DNA of 64,000 nt from Microbulbifer bruguierae (GTDB lineage: Bacteria > Pseudomonadota > Gammaproteobacteria > Pseudomonadales > Cellvibrionaceae), in NCBI RefSeq assembly GCF_029869925.1, contig NZ_CP118605.1, positions 1,116,001 through 1,180,000 on the forward strand, written 5' to 3'. Shown in pieces: positions 1 to 9,478 of this stretch (positions are counted from its first letter, which is position 1; every line of letters begins with the position of its first letter). A program made the translations under genes and the position numbers. The notes beneath the pieces were generated by a model, which saw only the letters and a list, made by a program, of their open reading frames with translations, searched no databases and was not told where the DNA came from.

Positions 1-228
1 CTTTCCATTTATCGATACCGAGAGCAGCTCCAGATCCACACCATCCAGCCACAGTGCCGGCAAGCCGCTGTCTCCCGGGTCCGCCGCCGGATTGCGACGC
101 ACCTTCAGTCTCGACTTCACCAGGGTAGCCTGGGGGTCGAGATCGAAGGTGAGCTCGGTGTGGTCAATCAGGTAGTCCGGCACCTTATAGTCTTTCAGGT
201 AAATGGTGCGTGGCTGGTTGTCTTTCAT
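1..228 (-). CDS. pepN: Aminopeptidase N, N-terminal part (cut by window start)
   Basis: Translating the minus strand from the ATG at 228-226 gives 76 residues beginning MKDNQPRTIYLKDYKVPDYL, followed by LTFDLD and LKVRRNP. This is the start of the M1-family alanyl aminopeptidase PepN, a cytoplasmic zinc enzyme that removes N-terminal residues from peptides. Only the first beta-sandwich portion is present; the catalytic HExxH zinc site lies outside the window. The start codon is 16 bp downstream of the ggt stop codon on the same strand, so the two genes may be co-transcribed. No strong ribosome binding site is visible. Confidence 0.9.
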   Translation of the reverse strand, partial: MKDNQPRTIYLKDYKVPDYLIDHTELTFDLDPQATLVKSRLKVRRNPAADPGDSGLPALWLDGVDLELLSVSINGK

Positions 229-244
229 CAGATACAGTCTCGTA

Positions 245-2023
245 TTAATAACCGGCAGCCTGGCCGTCTTTACGGCTTTCAGAGGCGCCCTGATACACGC
301 CATTCTCGTCTCTCAGAATGGCCTGGTAGCCCCCGTAAGGGCCGCTTTCAAATCGAATCTGGTGACCCATCTGCACCAGTCGACGCCGGGTTTCCATGGG
401 GAAGCCATCTTCCAGGCTCAGGTATCCACCGTCTTCCATCAGCTCATCCGTCGGCTGGCTGGACCCGCTGTGCAGGATTCTCGGCGCGTCACCGGCTTCC
501 TGCACATTCATGCCAAAGTCCACCATGTTGATGATGACCTGGGCGTGCATCTGGGGTTGTGTGGCGCCGCCCATTACACCAAAACTCATCCACGGCTCGC
601 CATCTTTGGTCACGAATGCCGGGATAATGGTATGAAACGGTCGTTTGCCAGGTTGGTACTGATTGAAGTGTCCTTCCTTCAGGCTGAACATTTCCCCGCG
701 ATCCTGAAGCATAAAGCCGAGTTCACCCGGGGTCATTCCGGAACCCATACCGCGGTAGTTGCTTTGAATGAGCGACACCATGTTGCCGTCTTTGTCAGCA
801 GTGGTCAGATAGATGGTATCGCCGTGGCGCAGTGCCACCGTGCCCGCATCATAGCGTTTCGCGGCCCGCTCCGGGTTGATCAGCTTGCGACGTTTGTCCG
901 CATAGGACTTTGAGATCAACGCCTCTACCGGCGATTCGTTGAAGGCAGGATCCGCGTAGTATTTCGCCCGGTCTTCAAACGCCAGCTTCTTTGCTTCCGT
1001 AAACAGATGGACATACTCGGCGCTCTGCCGCCCGAGTGTTGCCAGATCGTAACCTTCCAGAATGTTCAGGATCTGCAAAGCGGCGATGCCCTGCCCGTTC
1101 GGCGGCAGCTCCCACACATCATAGCCACGGTAACTGGTGGACACCGGTTCAACCCAATCGGACGTATGGCTGGCGAGGTCATCGTAGGAAAGGAAGCCGC
1201 CATTGGCCTTCATATATCGGTCGATTTCTCTGGCAATATCACCCTTGTAGAAGGCATCGCGGCCACCATCGACGATTTTCTGCAGAGTCGTCCCCAGCCT
1301 GGGGTTACTGAATATTTCACCTTCTCTGGGGGCGCGACCACCGGGCATATAGGTCGCGCGAAAACCGGGGTACTTTTCCAGCACTGGTACCGAGCGATTC
1401 CAGTAGTAGGCCACGAGCTGTGTTACCGGAAAACCTTCATTGGCATAGTGAATTGCTGGCGCCAGCAGATCCTTCATGGGCAGCGCGCCAAACTTTTCAT
1501 GGAGTTCAAACCAACCATCCACCGCACCGGGCACGGAAACCGGCAATGGGCCGTGCGCCGGAATTTTTCCGAGATTATTGTCGGCGAAGTAACTGAATGG
1601 CAGTGATTTCGGTGAACGGCCACTGGCATTGAGACCATATAGGCGCTTGTCCTTGGCACTCCAGACAATCGCGAACAAATCACCGCCTATTCCATTGCCA
1701 GTGGGCTCCATCAGGCCCTGTACCGCATTGGCCGCAATGGCGGCATCCACTGCAGAGCCCCCCTGTTTGAGAATATCCAGCGCTACCTGCGTTGCCAGTG
1801 GCTGGCTGGTAGCAGCCATACCACGAGTGGCCAGTACCGGGGATCGACTGGCGAAGCCCTCACCGTTCACCCGGTCGTAAGCGCGGGCGCCCATTACCGC
1901 ACACAGAGTTGTGCTCAATGTCAGAATAGCTACCGCCAGCGTGCGGCCGCCAGGCGCAACCCCTTTCGCGCCATTGAAGAAATAGCCGATCCGGCCAGGT
2001 AAATCTGTCAGCGTTAATTTCAC
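245..2023 (-). CDS. ggt: Gamma-glutamyltranspeptidase (glutathione hydrolase)
   Basis: This is an N-terminal-nucleophile hydrolase of the gamma-glutamyltransferase family, which cleaves or transfers the gamma-glutamyl group of glutathione and related peptides in the periplasm. The 592-residue product has a hydrophobic N-terminal segment (VAILTLSTTLCAVMGA) that could be a signal peptide or anchor. Family blocks are AVDAAIAANAVQGLMEPTGNGIGGDLF and GVMGGATQPQ. The self-processing nucleophile is probably the Thr of GDTIYLTTADKDGN. I place the start at the GTG at 2023, because AGGGGGA lies just upstream of it; an upstream GTG at 2050 has no such site. It is followed directly by pepN, which suggests joint peptide or glutathione salvage. 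Confidence 0.88.
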   Translation of the reverse strand: MKLTLTDLPGRIGYFFNGAKGVAPGGRTLAVAILTLSTTLCAVMGARAYDRVNGEGFASRSPVLATRGMAATSQPLATQVALDILKQGGSAVDAAIAANAVQGLMEPTGNGIGGDLFAIVWSAKDKRLYGLNASGRSPKSLPFSYFADNNLGKIPAHGPLPVSVPGAVDGWFELHEKFGALPMKDLLAPAIHYANEGFPVTQLVAYYWNRSVPVLEKYPGFRATYMPGGRAPREGEIFSNPRLGTTLQKIVDGGRDAFYKGDIAREIDRYMKANGGFLSYDDLASHTSDWVEPVSTSYRGYDVWELPPNGQGIAALQILNILEGYDLATLGRQSAEYVHLFTEAKKLAFEDRAKYYADPAFNESPVEALISKSYADKRRKLINPERAAKRYDAGTVALRHGDTIYLTTADKDGNMVSLIQSNYRGMGSGMTPGELGFMLQDRGEMFSLKEGHFNQYQPGKRPFHTIIPAFVTKDGEPWMSFGVMGGATQPQMHAQVIINMVDFGMNVQEAGDAPRILHSGSSQPTDELMEDGGYLSLEDGFPMETRRRLVQMGHQIRFESGPYGGYQAILRDENGVYQGASESRKDGQAAGY

Positions 2024-2100
2024 AATTACTCCCCCTGTCGTTATTCTCACAAGTCTCTACATTTAGTAGCGGATACTCAAGTCCGTCAACCGAGGTTTCT

Positions 2101-5100
2101 GTGCACTTCATCTCCCCTGTGCTAAAAGCTATTGCTGGTGTCACTGTGCTGCTTTTGCTGGTGGGGACAATCGGATGGCAAGCACGTCACCTATGGATCC
2201 CAACTATGGCCAATCATTGGCTAAATGGATTCCAGATTGTCGGATTGGAAGGCGTTTCACTGGCACCGGGCGATAGCGGGATAAATGCAACCATCGATCA
2301 CCTGCGCCTGCATGGGGATGCCACGGAAATTGAGCTTCGCGGTATCGAGGTGACTCATGTTACTGCCCTTCTACGCTCGGTACTATTTGACAATGGCGAG
2401 ATTCTACCCAGTGCCGACCTTACGCTGGAAAATATCCGTATTGTCAGCCCAAAGGTCCCCCACAACCCGCCTCAAGCAGCGGAAACAGAGACGGGTGCTG
2501 GCGCCGCTCCGCCAATAGAGACACAGGCACCCAGCGGCGATAAGCCGACAACCATCAGGGAGCCCGCAGCGTTCAATATCAGCTCTTTTTTACAGACATT
2601 GAGAAACCTGCCGATTCGACAGCTCACCGTAAAACGGCTTTCCTGGCCCGGACAAATAAAGGGCGACCTGGCAATTCAAGTCATTAACGACAAGGAAAAC
2701 ATAACTGGCAAGGTAGAAAGCACCCGGTGTAAGCACTGCCAACTGAAATTGGACCTGCAAAATCAGACCTCTGAGGCACGACTCAAATTACGGTTTGACC
2801 AGAGCCAGGACACCATTTCCAGCATGGAAGCCACGTTGAAACATCCCCATGCAACCCGGCAGCCAGCCGCAGACACCTCTCCCTGGGTTTTAAGCTCTCA
2901 GCTGAAACTCGATACTGCAAAGCTCGCAGCCTTCCTCCAATCAATCGGCTTCAACACCAATAAGACGACCACCTCGGCGAACGGAAATTGGCAGTCAGTT
3001 CTCGATGGTGCCGAAGGCAATATTCAACTGCAATTTACCGGTGAGCTCCCGGCAAAATTAGCCTCGCTCAAGGAAATCAATTCAGTCTCAGTGGAACTCT
3101 CTACCGAAGGACTTTTATTGACAATTCCGGATTCCGTGGCCGGCATTTCTCTGACAAGCTCCGTTAATAGCACACAGCCCGTGCAACTGAACATCACATC
3201 CCTGTCACCTCTGAAAGTGCAGGAAATCGTGGGAGAATTGGCGGTGGAGATGACGCTTTCGAACGAACTGGCCAATAACACGGATAGCACAAAAGCCAGC
3301 AATCCCATCCTTTCCGGCACAATCACGTTGACAACCGAACAACAAAAACCCCGAGTAAAATTTACCGGAAACGCGAATCTGACAGAGGCTAGCCCGTTGC
3401 TCTCCGCCTCGAAATGGCAGCAGTGGTTTACCTCTTATAAATTGTCAAATATTCATGGCAACAGCAATTTTTCCGGCGAATTCTACCTGCCGTCACAGGA
3501 TTCAATGCCCGAAAAAAAACATCTGGCCGACACGCTATCACTAGCGATACACCCGGTTGGGAAGCTTCAATTGGAGCTGGAGTTGCCCGCTGAAAAGAAT
3601 CCACTGGATGCTCTCGGCTGGAAAAAAATAAAGACATCTGTGATAACGGACAGGCCACTCACGATCAGTGCTAGCAAATGGCCCGGCCCCCTTACCCTGA
3701 AGATGCGTGCACTCTCTATTGACGCCAGTGAATCCAGGGATCCGAAGTCTCACCCGAATTTGACCGGACAGATCAAGGAACTTTCCTGTGAGGATCTACT
3801 TCGCGTTCGCTGCCGAGTGCAATCAAGCCTGAACCTTTCATCACTAACAGTTGACAACACGACGACCCTGATCGAACTCAGCTCTGATTTCACCGCCGAT
3901 ATTGCGCGGCTCCCAGATAAAGAAGCTATACAGGTCACACTGTCTTCAACCACCATTTCTGCAACCCAGCTGTCGTCTGAAGACATCGTCATTAGCAATC
4001 CAGAAGCATTTGCACAGGATGCCACGTGCCTGATTTCGGACACCGCAATGTCGTGCAGTAGCAAACAGATAGCGACCAATGTAGCTCCCTTCAATCTGCC
4101 CGATCTCTCCATAAACGGCGTGTTGTTTATTGAAGATATACAGATTGAAAACCGCTGGGATGCACCAACCCCATTGACTGCCAGTGCACACTTCCGGTCT
4201 GACAGCCTGTCAGTTTCAGCCCTGAAGCAATTTGATGGACGAATCGCCGTTCAAGGACAATTTGAAGTAAAAGCAGGGATGATTACCGGAAAAAGCGAAA
4301 TTTCCGCCGGCCATGTACGAATGGAGTCCGAGTGGCAACACGAACTTGCAAATAACAGGGGTTTGATCAACCTGACACTACCTGACACCAGCTTCACCGA
4401 ACAGAACAGCTTGGGCAAAGCAGTTCGGGGACTACCTGCAGACATAGTGGGAGGAAACCTGTCTGCCAAGTTGAAGCTGTATTGGCCGCAGGGGAACCTG
4501 GATTGGGTGAAATTAAACCTCCGCGAAGCGGCACTTAAATACAACGACAGTTTTGCCGTCGGGATCACCGCCTCCCCGGAGCTGATTGAGCGCGACGGTA
4601 TGTGGCTGACCAAAGCTTCCACCCCGGTGTCCATTCAGGCTGTAGACACGGGAATTGCCATCAACAACCTGCATTTCGATCTGACCATAAGCCAGATGGG
4701 AGATGTCACACTGAAGGATTTTTCCGGCGAACTATTGGAAGGCGCGCTAACTACTAACGCCCTGCACTGGAACCTCCGCGGTAAGGAGCGCCAGTCTGAG
4801 GTACGATTTACGGGCATCTCACTGCGAGCGCTGACCAGAGAAATGAATGCGGAGAATTTTGTCGCCAGCGGACTGCTGGATGCAACCATCCCACTGACCA
4901 CCGACAGTCAAGGCATAACAGTTCAAGGCGGCACACTACAGTCACGACCTCCCGGGGGGCGGCTGAGGTACTACGGCGCCTTTTCGCCCGCTATGCTCGG
5001 CAGTAATCCTCAGTTGAAACTACTGGCGGGCGCTCTGGAGGATTACAACTATCGAGATATTCGCGGTACCGTGACCTATCCACTGAATGGCGACTTGAAG

Positions 5101-5253
5101 CTGAAACTGAAACTCACCGGACGCAGCACCGCAATTGATGCCAACCGGGACCTGATCATCAATCTGAATCTGGAAAATAATGTGCCGAGCATGCTGCGCT
5201 CCCTGCAGGCGAGCCGGGACCTGACCGACATTCTGGAAAAGCAGGTACAGTGA
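2101..5253 (+). CDS. ydbH: YdbH-family AsmA-like intermembrane transport protein
   Basis: The product has 1050 residues, with one N-terminal membrane anchor (about residues 6-25) followed by long beta-strand-rich sequence typical of AsmA-like bridge proteins. Near the C-terminus, GGRLRYYGAFSP and ALEDYNYRDIRGTVTYPLNG match the conserved end of YdbH. In Escherichia coli, YdbH joins the lipoprotein YnbE in a bridge that carries phospholipids between the inner and outer membranes. That identification is supported here by the next two genes, ynbE- and ydbL-like, in the usual order. The start is GTG at 2101 with GAGG about 6 bp upstream. It is divergent from ggt across 77 bp. It is longer than E. 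coli YdbH (about 880 residues), with an acidic, Pro-rich insertion near residues 120-155. Confidence 0.87.
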   Translation: MHFISPVLKAIAGVTVLLLLVGTIGWQARHLWIPTMANHWLNGFQIVGLEGVSLAPGDSGINATIDHLRLHGDATEIELRGIEVTHVTALLRSVLFDNGEILPSADLTLENIRIVSPKVPHNPPQAAETETGAGAAPPIETQAPSGDKPTTIREPAAFNISSFLQTLRNLPIRQLTVKRLSWPGQIKGDLAIQVINDKENITGKVESTRCKHCQLKLDLQNQTSEARLKLRFDQSQDTISSMEATLKHPHATRQPAADTSPWVLSSQLKLDTAKLAAFLQSIGFNTNKTTTSANGNWQSVLDGAEGNIQLQFTGELPAKLASLKEINSVSVELSTEGLLLTIPDSVAGISLTSSVNSTQPVQLNITSLSPLKVQEIVGELAVEMTLSNELANNTDSTKASNPILSGTITLTTEQQKPRVKFTGNANLTEASPLLSASKWQQWFTSYKLSNIHGNSNFSGEFYLPSQDSMPEKKHLADTLSLAIHPVGKLQLELELPAEKNPLDALGWKKIKTSVITDRPLTISASKWPGPLTLKMRALSIDASESRDPKSHPNLTGQIKELSCEDLLRVRCRVQSSLNLSSLTVDNTTTLIELSSDFTADIARLPDKEAIQVTLSSTTISATQLSSEDIVISNPEAFAQDATCLISDTAMSCSSKQIATNVAPFNLPDLSINGVLFIEDIQIENRWDAPTPLTASAHFRSDSLSVSALKQFDGRIAVQGQFEVKAGMITGKSEISAGHVRMESEWQHELANNRGLINLTLPDTSFTEQNSLGKAVRGLPADIVGGNLSAKLKLYWPQGNLDWVKLNLREAALKYNDSFAVGITASPELIERDGMWLTKASTPVSIQAVDTGIAINNLHFDLTISQMGDVTLKDFSGELLEGALTTNALHWNLRGKERQSEVRFTGISLRALTREMNAENFVASGLLDATIPLTTDSQGITVQGGTLQSRPPGGRLRYYGAFSPAMLGSNPQLKLLAGALEDYNYRDIRGTVTYPLNGDLKLKLKLTGRSTAIDANRDLIINLNLENNVPSMLRSLQASRDLTDILEKQVQ

Positions 5254-5422
5254 AGTAACGCGCCCGCTGGTCAAATGAAAGATATTGTTCAGTTACGGTT
5301 AATCTGCACGTCCTATAGTAATCAATAACAGTCCCCGGGTTGGCAATGGAGCAGGTAGCACCGAGTCTCGCCACCTCCAATACTGTACAACCTGAGCAAC
5401 CCGAGAGACACAGGAGTTATCA

Positions 5423-5635
5423 GTGAACCAAACCGGAATTTACACGAGAGCCGGCGCAACATTTGTGCTGGTGGCGGGTATATTTTTCCTTTCTGCGTGC
5501 ACACCCACAGTGGCAGTGCAGGCGCCGAGCGAACCGATCACAGTAAACCTCAACGTCAAAATCGAGCACGAAATCCGTGTGAAAGTAGACAAGGAACTGG
5601 ACGATCTGTTTGAAGACAAAGACGGAATTTTCTGA
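5423..5635 (+). CDS. ynbE: YnbE-family small lipoprotein
   Basis: This is a 70-residue lipoprotein with a lipobox ending in LSAC, then a short mature part containing PITVNLNVKIEHEIRVKVDKEL, which is the YnbE signature (NVKIEH). YnbE is an outer-membrane lipoprotein whose beta-strands stack onto the C-terminus of YdbH to complete the intermembrane lipid bridge. The start is a GTG at 5423 with AGGAG at 5412-5416. The gene lies 169 bp after ydbH and 90 bp before ydbL, consistent with one operon. Confidence 0.87.
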   Translation: MNQTGIYTRAGATFVLVAGIFFLSACTPTVAVQAPSEPITVNLNVKIEHEIRVKVDKELDDLFEDKDGIF

Positions 5636-5725
5636 CACTGATGGTACCCTGCCCCTTCTTACAGGAGGCAACCGGGTCAGTGACAACAGACTATTGATAC
5701 CGAATCAGCCAAGGACACGATTACT

Positions 5726-6070
5726 ATGACGATGAAGCATGTAATGAAACGGTTCATTTCCGGCCTTCTCTCCTTAACCCTTCTCGCGGCCGTCCCCGCC
5801 AGTGCCATCACCCTGAAGCAGGCCCAGACCCAGGGACTGGTAGGGGAAGCCAATAGTGGTTATATCGCTGTAGTCAATGCGAGCACCCCCGAGGTAGAAA
5901 AGCTGGTTGTGGAAGTCAACAACAAACGCAAGCAGGAATACGCATCTATCGCCAAGCGCAACAACATCGACATCAGCCAGGTAGCCGCCCGCGCCGCAGA
6001 GAAGCTTGAGGCCCGCCTGTCCAAGGGAGAGTATTACCAAGACAATCTGGGGCGCTGGAAACAGAAATAG
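5726..6070 (+). CDS. ydbL: YdbL-family periplasmic protein (DUF1318)
   Basis: The 114-residue product has a cleavable signal peptide (LLSLTLLAAVPASA) and a mature DUF1318 domain: LKQAQTQGLVGEANSGYIAV, then VNNKRKQEYASIAKRN and a C-terminal GEYYQDNLGRWKQK. In E. coli, YdbL acts as a periplasmic chaperone-like factor that modulates the YdbH-YnbE complex. The gene order here matches that system. AAGGA precedes the ATG by about 8 bp. A strong hairpin ends the operon about 55 bp downstream. Confidence 0.88.
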   Translation: MTMKHVMKRFISGLLSLTLLAAVPASAITLKQAQTQGLVGEANSGYIAVVNASTPEVEKLVVEVNNKRKQEYASIAKRNNIDISQVAARAAEKLEARLSKGEYYQDNLGRWKQK

Positions 6071-6124
6071 ACTTTATATTGCTGTGCCATTTATACGCCA
6101 CAGTAGAAACTGGATCCGGTCGAT

Positions 6125-6157
6125 AAAAAAAACCCACAATCAACGTTGCGGGTTTTT
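6125..6157. terminator. Bidirectional intrinsic terminator between ydbL and rpoS
   Basis: An A-run followed by AACCCACAA, a short loop and TTGCGGGTT with a T-run forms a hairpin (one mismatch) that reads as an intrinsic terminator on both strands. It lies between the converging ydbL and rpoS genes. Confidence 0.85.
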
Positions 6158-6186
6158 GTTTAAGGGAGAAGGGCCAACCTGTCGCG

Positions 6187-7254
6187 TTACAAATTCGCAA
6201 ACAGTGACATACCATCCAGTCCCTGTGACTCCATCACTTCACGAAGGCGCTTCAGAGCATCTACCTGAATCTGACGCACACGTTCGCGAGTAAGGCCAAT
6301 TTCTCGCCCTACCTCTTCAAGCGTGCTTGCTTCATAGCCTCGCAATCCAAAACGGCGAGAGACCACCTCACACTGCTTGTCCGGCAATTCACCCAACCAA
6401 CGGTTGATACTGTCAAACAGATCTTCATCCTGTAACAATTCCGCCGGATCAGACTCCTGTTGGTCAGGAATGGTATCCACCAGGGTTTTTTCAGATGATG
6501 GCCCTATAGGGGTATCGACAGACGTTACCCGTTCATTCAAGCCCAGCATCCGCTCAACATCTTCCACCGGTTTTTCCAGCAAATTCGCGATTTCATCTGC
6601 AGATGGCTCATGGTCGAGCTTCTGGGCGAGTTCACGAGATGCACGGAGGTAAACATTGAGTTCCTTGACCACATGTATCGGCAGACGAATTGTGCGTGTC
6701 TGGTTCATGATCGCACGCTCAATGGTCTGACGAATCCACCAGGTGGCGTAGGTAGAAAAGCGGAAACCGCGTTCGGGATCAAATTTCTCTACAGCCCGGA
6801 TCAACCCGAGGTTACCTTCCTCGATAAGATCCAGCAGAGCCAAACCGCGACTGACATAACGGCGGGCGATTTTGACAACCAGCCTGAGGTTGCTTTCAAT
6901 CATGCGCTTACGCGCTGCCGCGTCACCGCGCAGGGCTTTGCGAGCGTAGTAAACTTCTTCTTCTGCGGTCAGCAGGGGAGAAAATCCGATTTCGTTGAGA
7001 TACAACTGGGTTGCATCGAGGTTTTTCTGCCCGTGGGTATCATCCAGCTTGCGGATGGCTACTTTTTGAGGGGCAGTTTTTTTTATTTTTTGAGAACTTT
7101 CTTCTTTGGAGAATACTTCAGAGTTTTTTTTTGCCGACTTCTTCCTTGTGCGGCTAGTTACTGCTTCAGATATGGATACTTCATCATCCATAGGTTCGGG
7201 CGAATGATCTGATCTGGCACTGAAATCCAGGTGATCGTGACGTTGCGCTTCCAT
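6187..7254 (-). CDS. rpoS: RNA polymerase sigma factor RpoS (sigma-38)
   Basis: The 355-residue product is the stationary-phase/general-stress sigma factor. Region 1.2 starts at [20 protein letters not shown]. Regions 2.1-2.4 include [19 protein letters not shown] and [16 protein letters not shown]. Region 4.2 holds the helix-turn-helix [19 protein letters not shown]. It is longer than E. coli RpoS (330 residues) because of a Lys/Ser-rich N-terminal extension (about residues 30-70) that contains two long A-runs in the coding strand (see findings). It lies directly downstream of nlpD, the usual arrangement in gammaproteobacteria, where the rpoS promoter often sits inside or just after nlpD. 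Confidence 0.97.
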   Translation of the reverse strand: MEAQRHDHLDFSARSDHSPEPMDDEVSISEAVTSRTRKKSAKKNSEVFSKEESSQKIKKTAPQKVAIRKLDDTHGQKNLDATQLYLNEIGFSPLLTAEEEVYYARKALRGDAAARKRMIESNLRLVVKIARRYVSRGLALLDLIEEGNLGLIRAVEKFDPERGFRFSTYATWWIRQTIERAIMNQTRTIRLPIHVVKELNVYLRASRELAQKLDHEPSADEIANLLEKPVEDVERMLGLNERVTSVDTPIGPSSEKTLVDTIPDQQESDPAELLQDEDLFDSINRWLGELPDKQCEVVSRRFGLRGYEASTLEEVGREIGLTRERVRQIQVDALKRLREVMESQGLDGMSLFANL

Positions 7255-7350
7255 TTCCCCAACTCCTTGTACTTTGCCTGTGTCAGCCGCATTGACAGCT
7301 TGCGATTGCTGAACCGGTCACTGCCGATGCGACAGTCTCCGTTCCCGGCA

Positions 7351-7370
7351 ACTCACCTCCAATGGTGAGT
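7351..7370 (-). repeat. Short perfect inverted repeat in the rpoS upstream region
   Basis: ACTCACC and GGTGAGT pair perfectly over a 6-nt loop, about 100 bp upstream of the rpoS start codon in the 228-bp nlpD-rpoS gap. If transcribed, it would form a small leader hairpin; there is no T-run, so it is not a terminator. An imperfect repeat of ACTGCCGAT occurs on either side of it. A role in rpoS translation control is only a guess. Confidence 0.35.
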
Positions 7371-7482
7371 AAGGTCACTGCAGGGCAGTTACTGCCGATC
7401 CCGGTGACTACCTCAAGTGGTTATCAATAAAAGTCCATTTTTATTACACAGCAGCGTAAAGGCTGGCAGACAATTGCGCCGA

Positions 7483-8316
7483 TCAAGGCAAGTAGACCGC
7501 AGGGTCTACCGGCTGACCGTTCCGGCGAATTTCGAAGTGGAGCATATCGCGGTCGGTACCACTTGAACCCATTTCCGCTATCCGTTGCCCCACTTTGACC
7601 TTCGCCCCCTCAGCCACAAGGAGTTTGTGGTTGTGGGCGTAAGCACTGAGGAAGACCTCGCTGTGCTTGATGATCAAAAGCTTACCGTAACCTCTCAGTG
7701 CGCTTCCGGCATAAATCACTGTGCCATCCGCCGCTGCCAGAACAGATTCCCCCTTTTTCCCGGCGATATCAATACCTTTACGGAGGGGGTTGTTGGGCTG
7801 AAATTTGGAAATGACCCTGCCCTGAGCCGGCCAGCGCCAATTTATGTCATTTTTGTTGCTGTCCGAAATTGACGTTTTTGAGATTTTTTTCGGCGCCGAG
7901 GAAGTAGCGGTTTTACGTTTGGTTGGCGCGGTAGAGACTGCTTTTTTCACAGGAACCGTCGGTGTTGGCACTGTCTCATAAGATACCCGACCAGCCAGTT
8001 TCAGGCGCTGCCCAGGAAAAATTTGGTAGGGTGAACGGACCCCGTTAATTGCCGCTAACTCTTTGAAATCTTTACCATATCTCCAGGCAATCGAATACAG
8101 AGTCTCACCTTTACTGACAATGTGATGCTGAATTCTCTGGCTGGGCGGCTGCGTCAGGGAAGAAGTGGGAGCCAGATTGTTGGCGCAAGAAACTACACTC
8201 AGGCTAAACAACAAAACACTCATTACCCTGACAAACAGAGCCCACCAATGGCGCATAAAACCACAGAAAAATTTTCTGTTACCACCTGAAAAAAGTCGAT
8301 TTTTATGCCGTTCCAT
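7483..8316 (-). CDS. nlpD: NlpD: LysM/LytM-domain activator of cell-wall amidases
   Basis: The 277-residue product is an outer-membrane lipoprotein that activates AmiC-type amidases during cell separation. A signal segment ends in the lipobox VVSC (Cys about 44). One LysM domain follows (HHIVSKGETLYSIAWRYGKD to PGQRLKL), then a linker rich in Ala, Thr and Lys, and a C-terminal M23/LytM domain (KGIDIAGKKGESVLAAADG, GYGKLLIIKH, LHFEIRRNGQPVDP). The first zinc-binding His is replaced (GIDIA), as in E. coli NlpD, so it is expected to be a regulator rather than a peptidase. An internal ATG at 8256 is an alternative start, but AGAG precedes the one chosen. Confidence 0.92.
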   Translation of the reverse strand: MERHKNRLFSGGNRKFFCGFMRHWWALFVRVMSVLLFSLSVVSCANNLAPTSSLTQPPSQRIQHHIVSKGETLYSIAWRYGKDFKELAAINGVRSPYQIFPGQRLKLAGRVSYETVPTPTVPVKKAVSTAPTKRKTATSSAPKKISKTSISDSNKNDINWRWPAQGRVISKFQPNNPLRKGIDIAGKKGESVLAAADGTVIYAGSALRGYGKLLIIKHSEVFLSAYAHNHKLLVAEGAKVKVGQRIAEMGSSGTDRDMLHFEIRRNGQPVDPAVYLP

Positions 8317-8521
8317 TATTCTCTTTTTACATCAACGAAAAGCATTTATGGAAAAAGTGTCTAAAGAAATTCAATGCCCCCAGGTTGCTGACGGCAAAAA
8401 TTTCTGATGCTTTCAGAACCGATCAGCAACGCCGCTACAGGGAAAAATATCCTCTCAAAACCCATTAAAACCGAAAGATTCCCCCCCCCTTTTTACTATG
8501 CAGGGACAACCTTTCAGCCAA

Positions 8522-9478
8522 TCACCCCTGGACAACTTTCCCACTATGGCGCCAATGCAGCCATTCTACGCCCAGCACCAGGACCACCGCGGCACAGGCG
8601 GAGACCGCCGCGCCCAATACATAAGAAGGCTGCCCAGATACCAGGGTGAAATGATCGGGTAACACATTCGACAGCATCGGAGCCAATTTATTACCCGGCA
8701 GATCCCCTGTGGTATCGGAGGCCAACTTCCAGGGCCAGACAATTTTCAAACTACCCAGCAAAATTCCCACAAGGAAAGACAGGGTTAGCGCGGGAAAGCG
8801 GTGCATCAGCCAGGACAACAGGCGACTGAACAGTAGCAAGCCAGTAGCAGCGCCGGCAGCAAACCATCCCAGGGCACCAAACTGCAGTTCGTGGACTGCG
8901 GCGATTACCCGGGGATAGATCCCGATCATCAGCAGAATAAAAGAACCGGATATACCGGGCAGAATCATCGCGCAAATCGCCAGAGCCCCGGAGAAAAAGA
9001 GAGCATAAGGCGTTGCGCTGACTTCCCGGGGTCGCATTTCGCTAACCAGAATGGCTAATGCGATGCCGACCGCCAATGCCAGCCAGCAATGCCAGGACCA
9101 ACGAGGTATCCGCCGGACTATAGGCACAACCGAGGCGAGGATCAGACCAAAAAAGAAACTCCAGACCACAATGGGGTAATGCTCCAGCAAATGGCTGATC
9201 AATTTGGCCAGGCTGAAGATACTGATGAGAATGCCGGTAAAGAGCGCCAGCAGAAAGCTTCCATTAATCTCCCGCCAAGCGGCCGCGATACCATCCCGAA
9301 ACAACGTGGTCACGGTGCGCGGGCCAATCCGACTGATTGAATCCAGCAGCTCCTGATAAATACCGGTAATAAAGGCGATGGTACCGCCGGATACCCCGGG
9401 CACGACATCTGCTGCGCCCATCGCCAGGCCACGTGCTGCAATACCCCAGTAGCGACTGTTCAAGATTTTTTCAGACAT
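8522..9478 (-). CDS. DUF368 polytopic membrane protein (PopT-type undecaprenyl-phosphate translocase)
   Basis: The 318-residue membrane protein carries the DUF368 signatures AMGAADVVPGVSGGTIAFIT near the N-terminus and MILPGISGSFILLMIGIYP in the middle, with about eight hydrophobic segments. DUF368 members have been shown in other bacteria to recycle undecaprenyl phosphate across the inner membrane for cell-wall synthesis, and that is the likely role here. The start codon overlaps the pcm stop codon by one base (TAATG), so the genes are translationally coupled. A 205-bp gap with no gene, containing a C9 run, separates it from nlpD. Confidence 0.87.
   Translation of the reverse strand: MSEKILNSRYWGIAARGLAMGAADVVPGVSGGTIAFITGIYQELLDSISRIGPRTVTTLFRDGIAAAWREINGSFLLALFTGILISIFSLAKLISHLLEHYPIVVWSFFFGLILASVVPIVRRIPRWSWHCWLALAVGIALAILVSEMRPREVSATPYALFFSGALAICAMILPGISGSFILLMIGIYPRVIAAVHELQFGALGWFAAGAATGLLLFSRLLSWLMHRFPALTLSFLVGILLGSLKIVWPWKLASDTTGDLPGNKLAPMLSNVLPDHFTLVSGQPSYVLGAAVSACAAVVLVLGVEWLHWRHSGKVVQG

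Noticed and set aside
8481..8489. C9 run between nlpD and the DUF368 gene
   Set aside because: A long homopolymer, but it lies in non-coding DNA with no visible promoter overlap, so a switching role cannot be supported.
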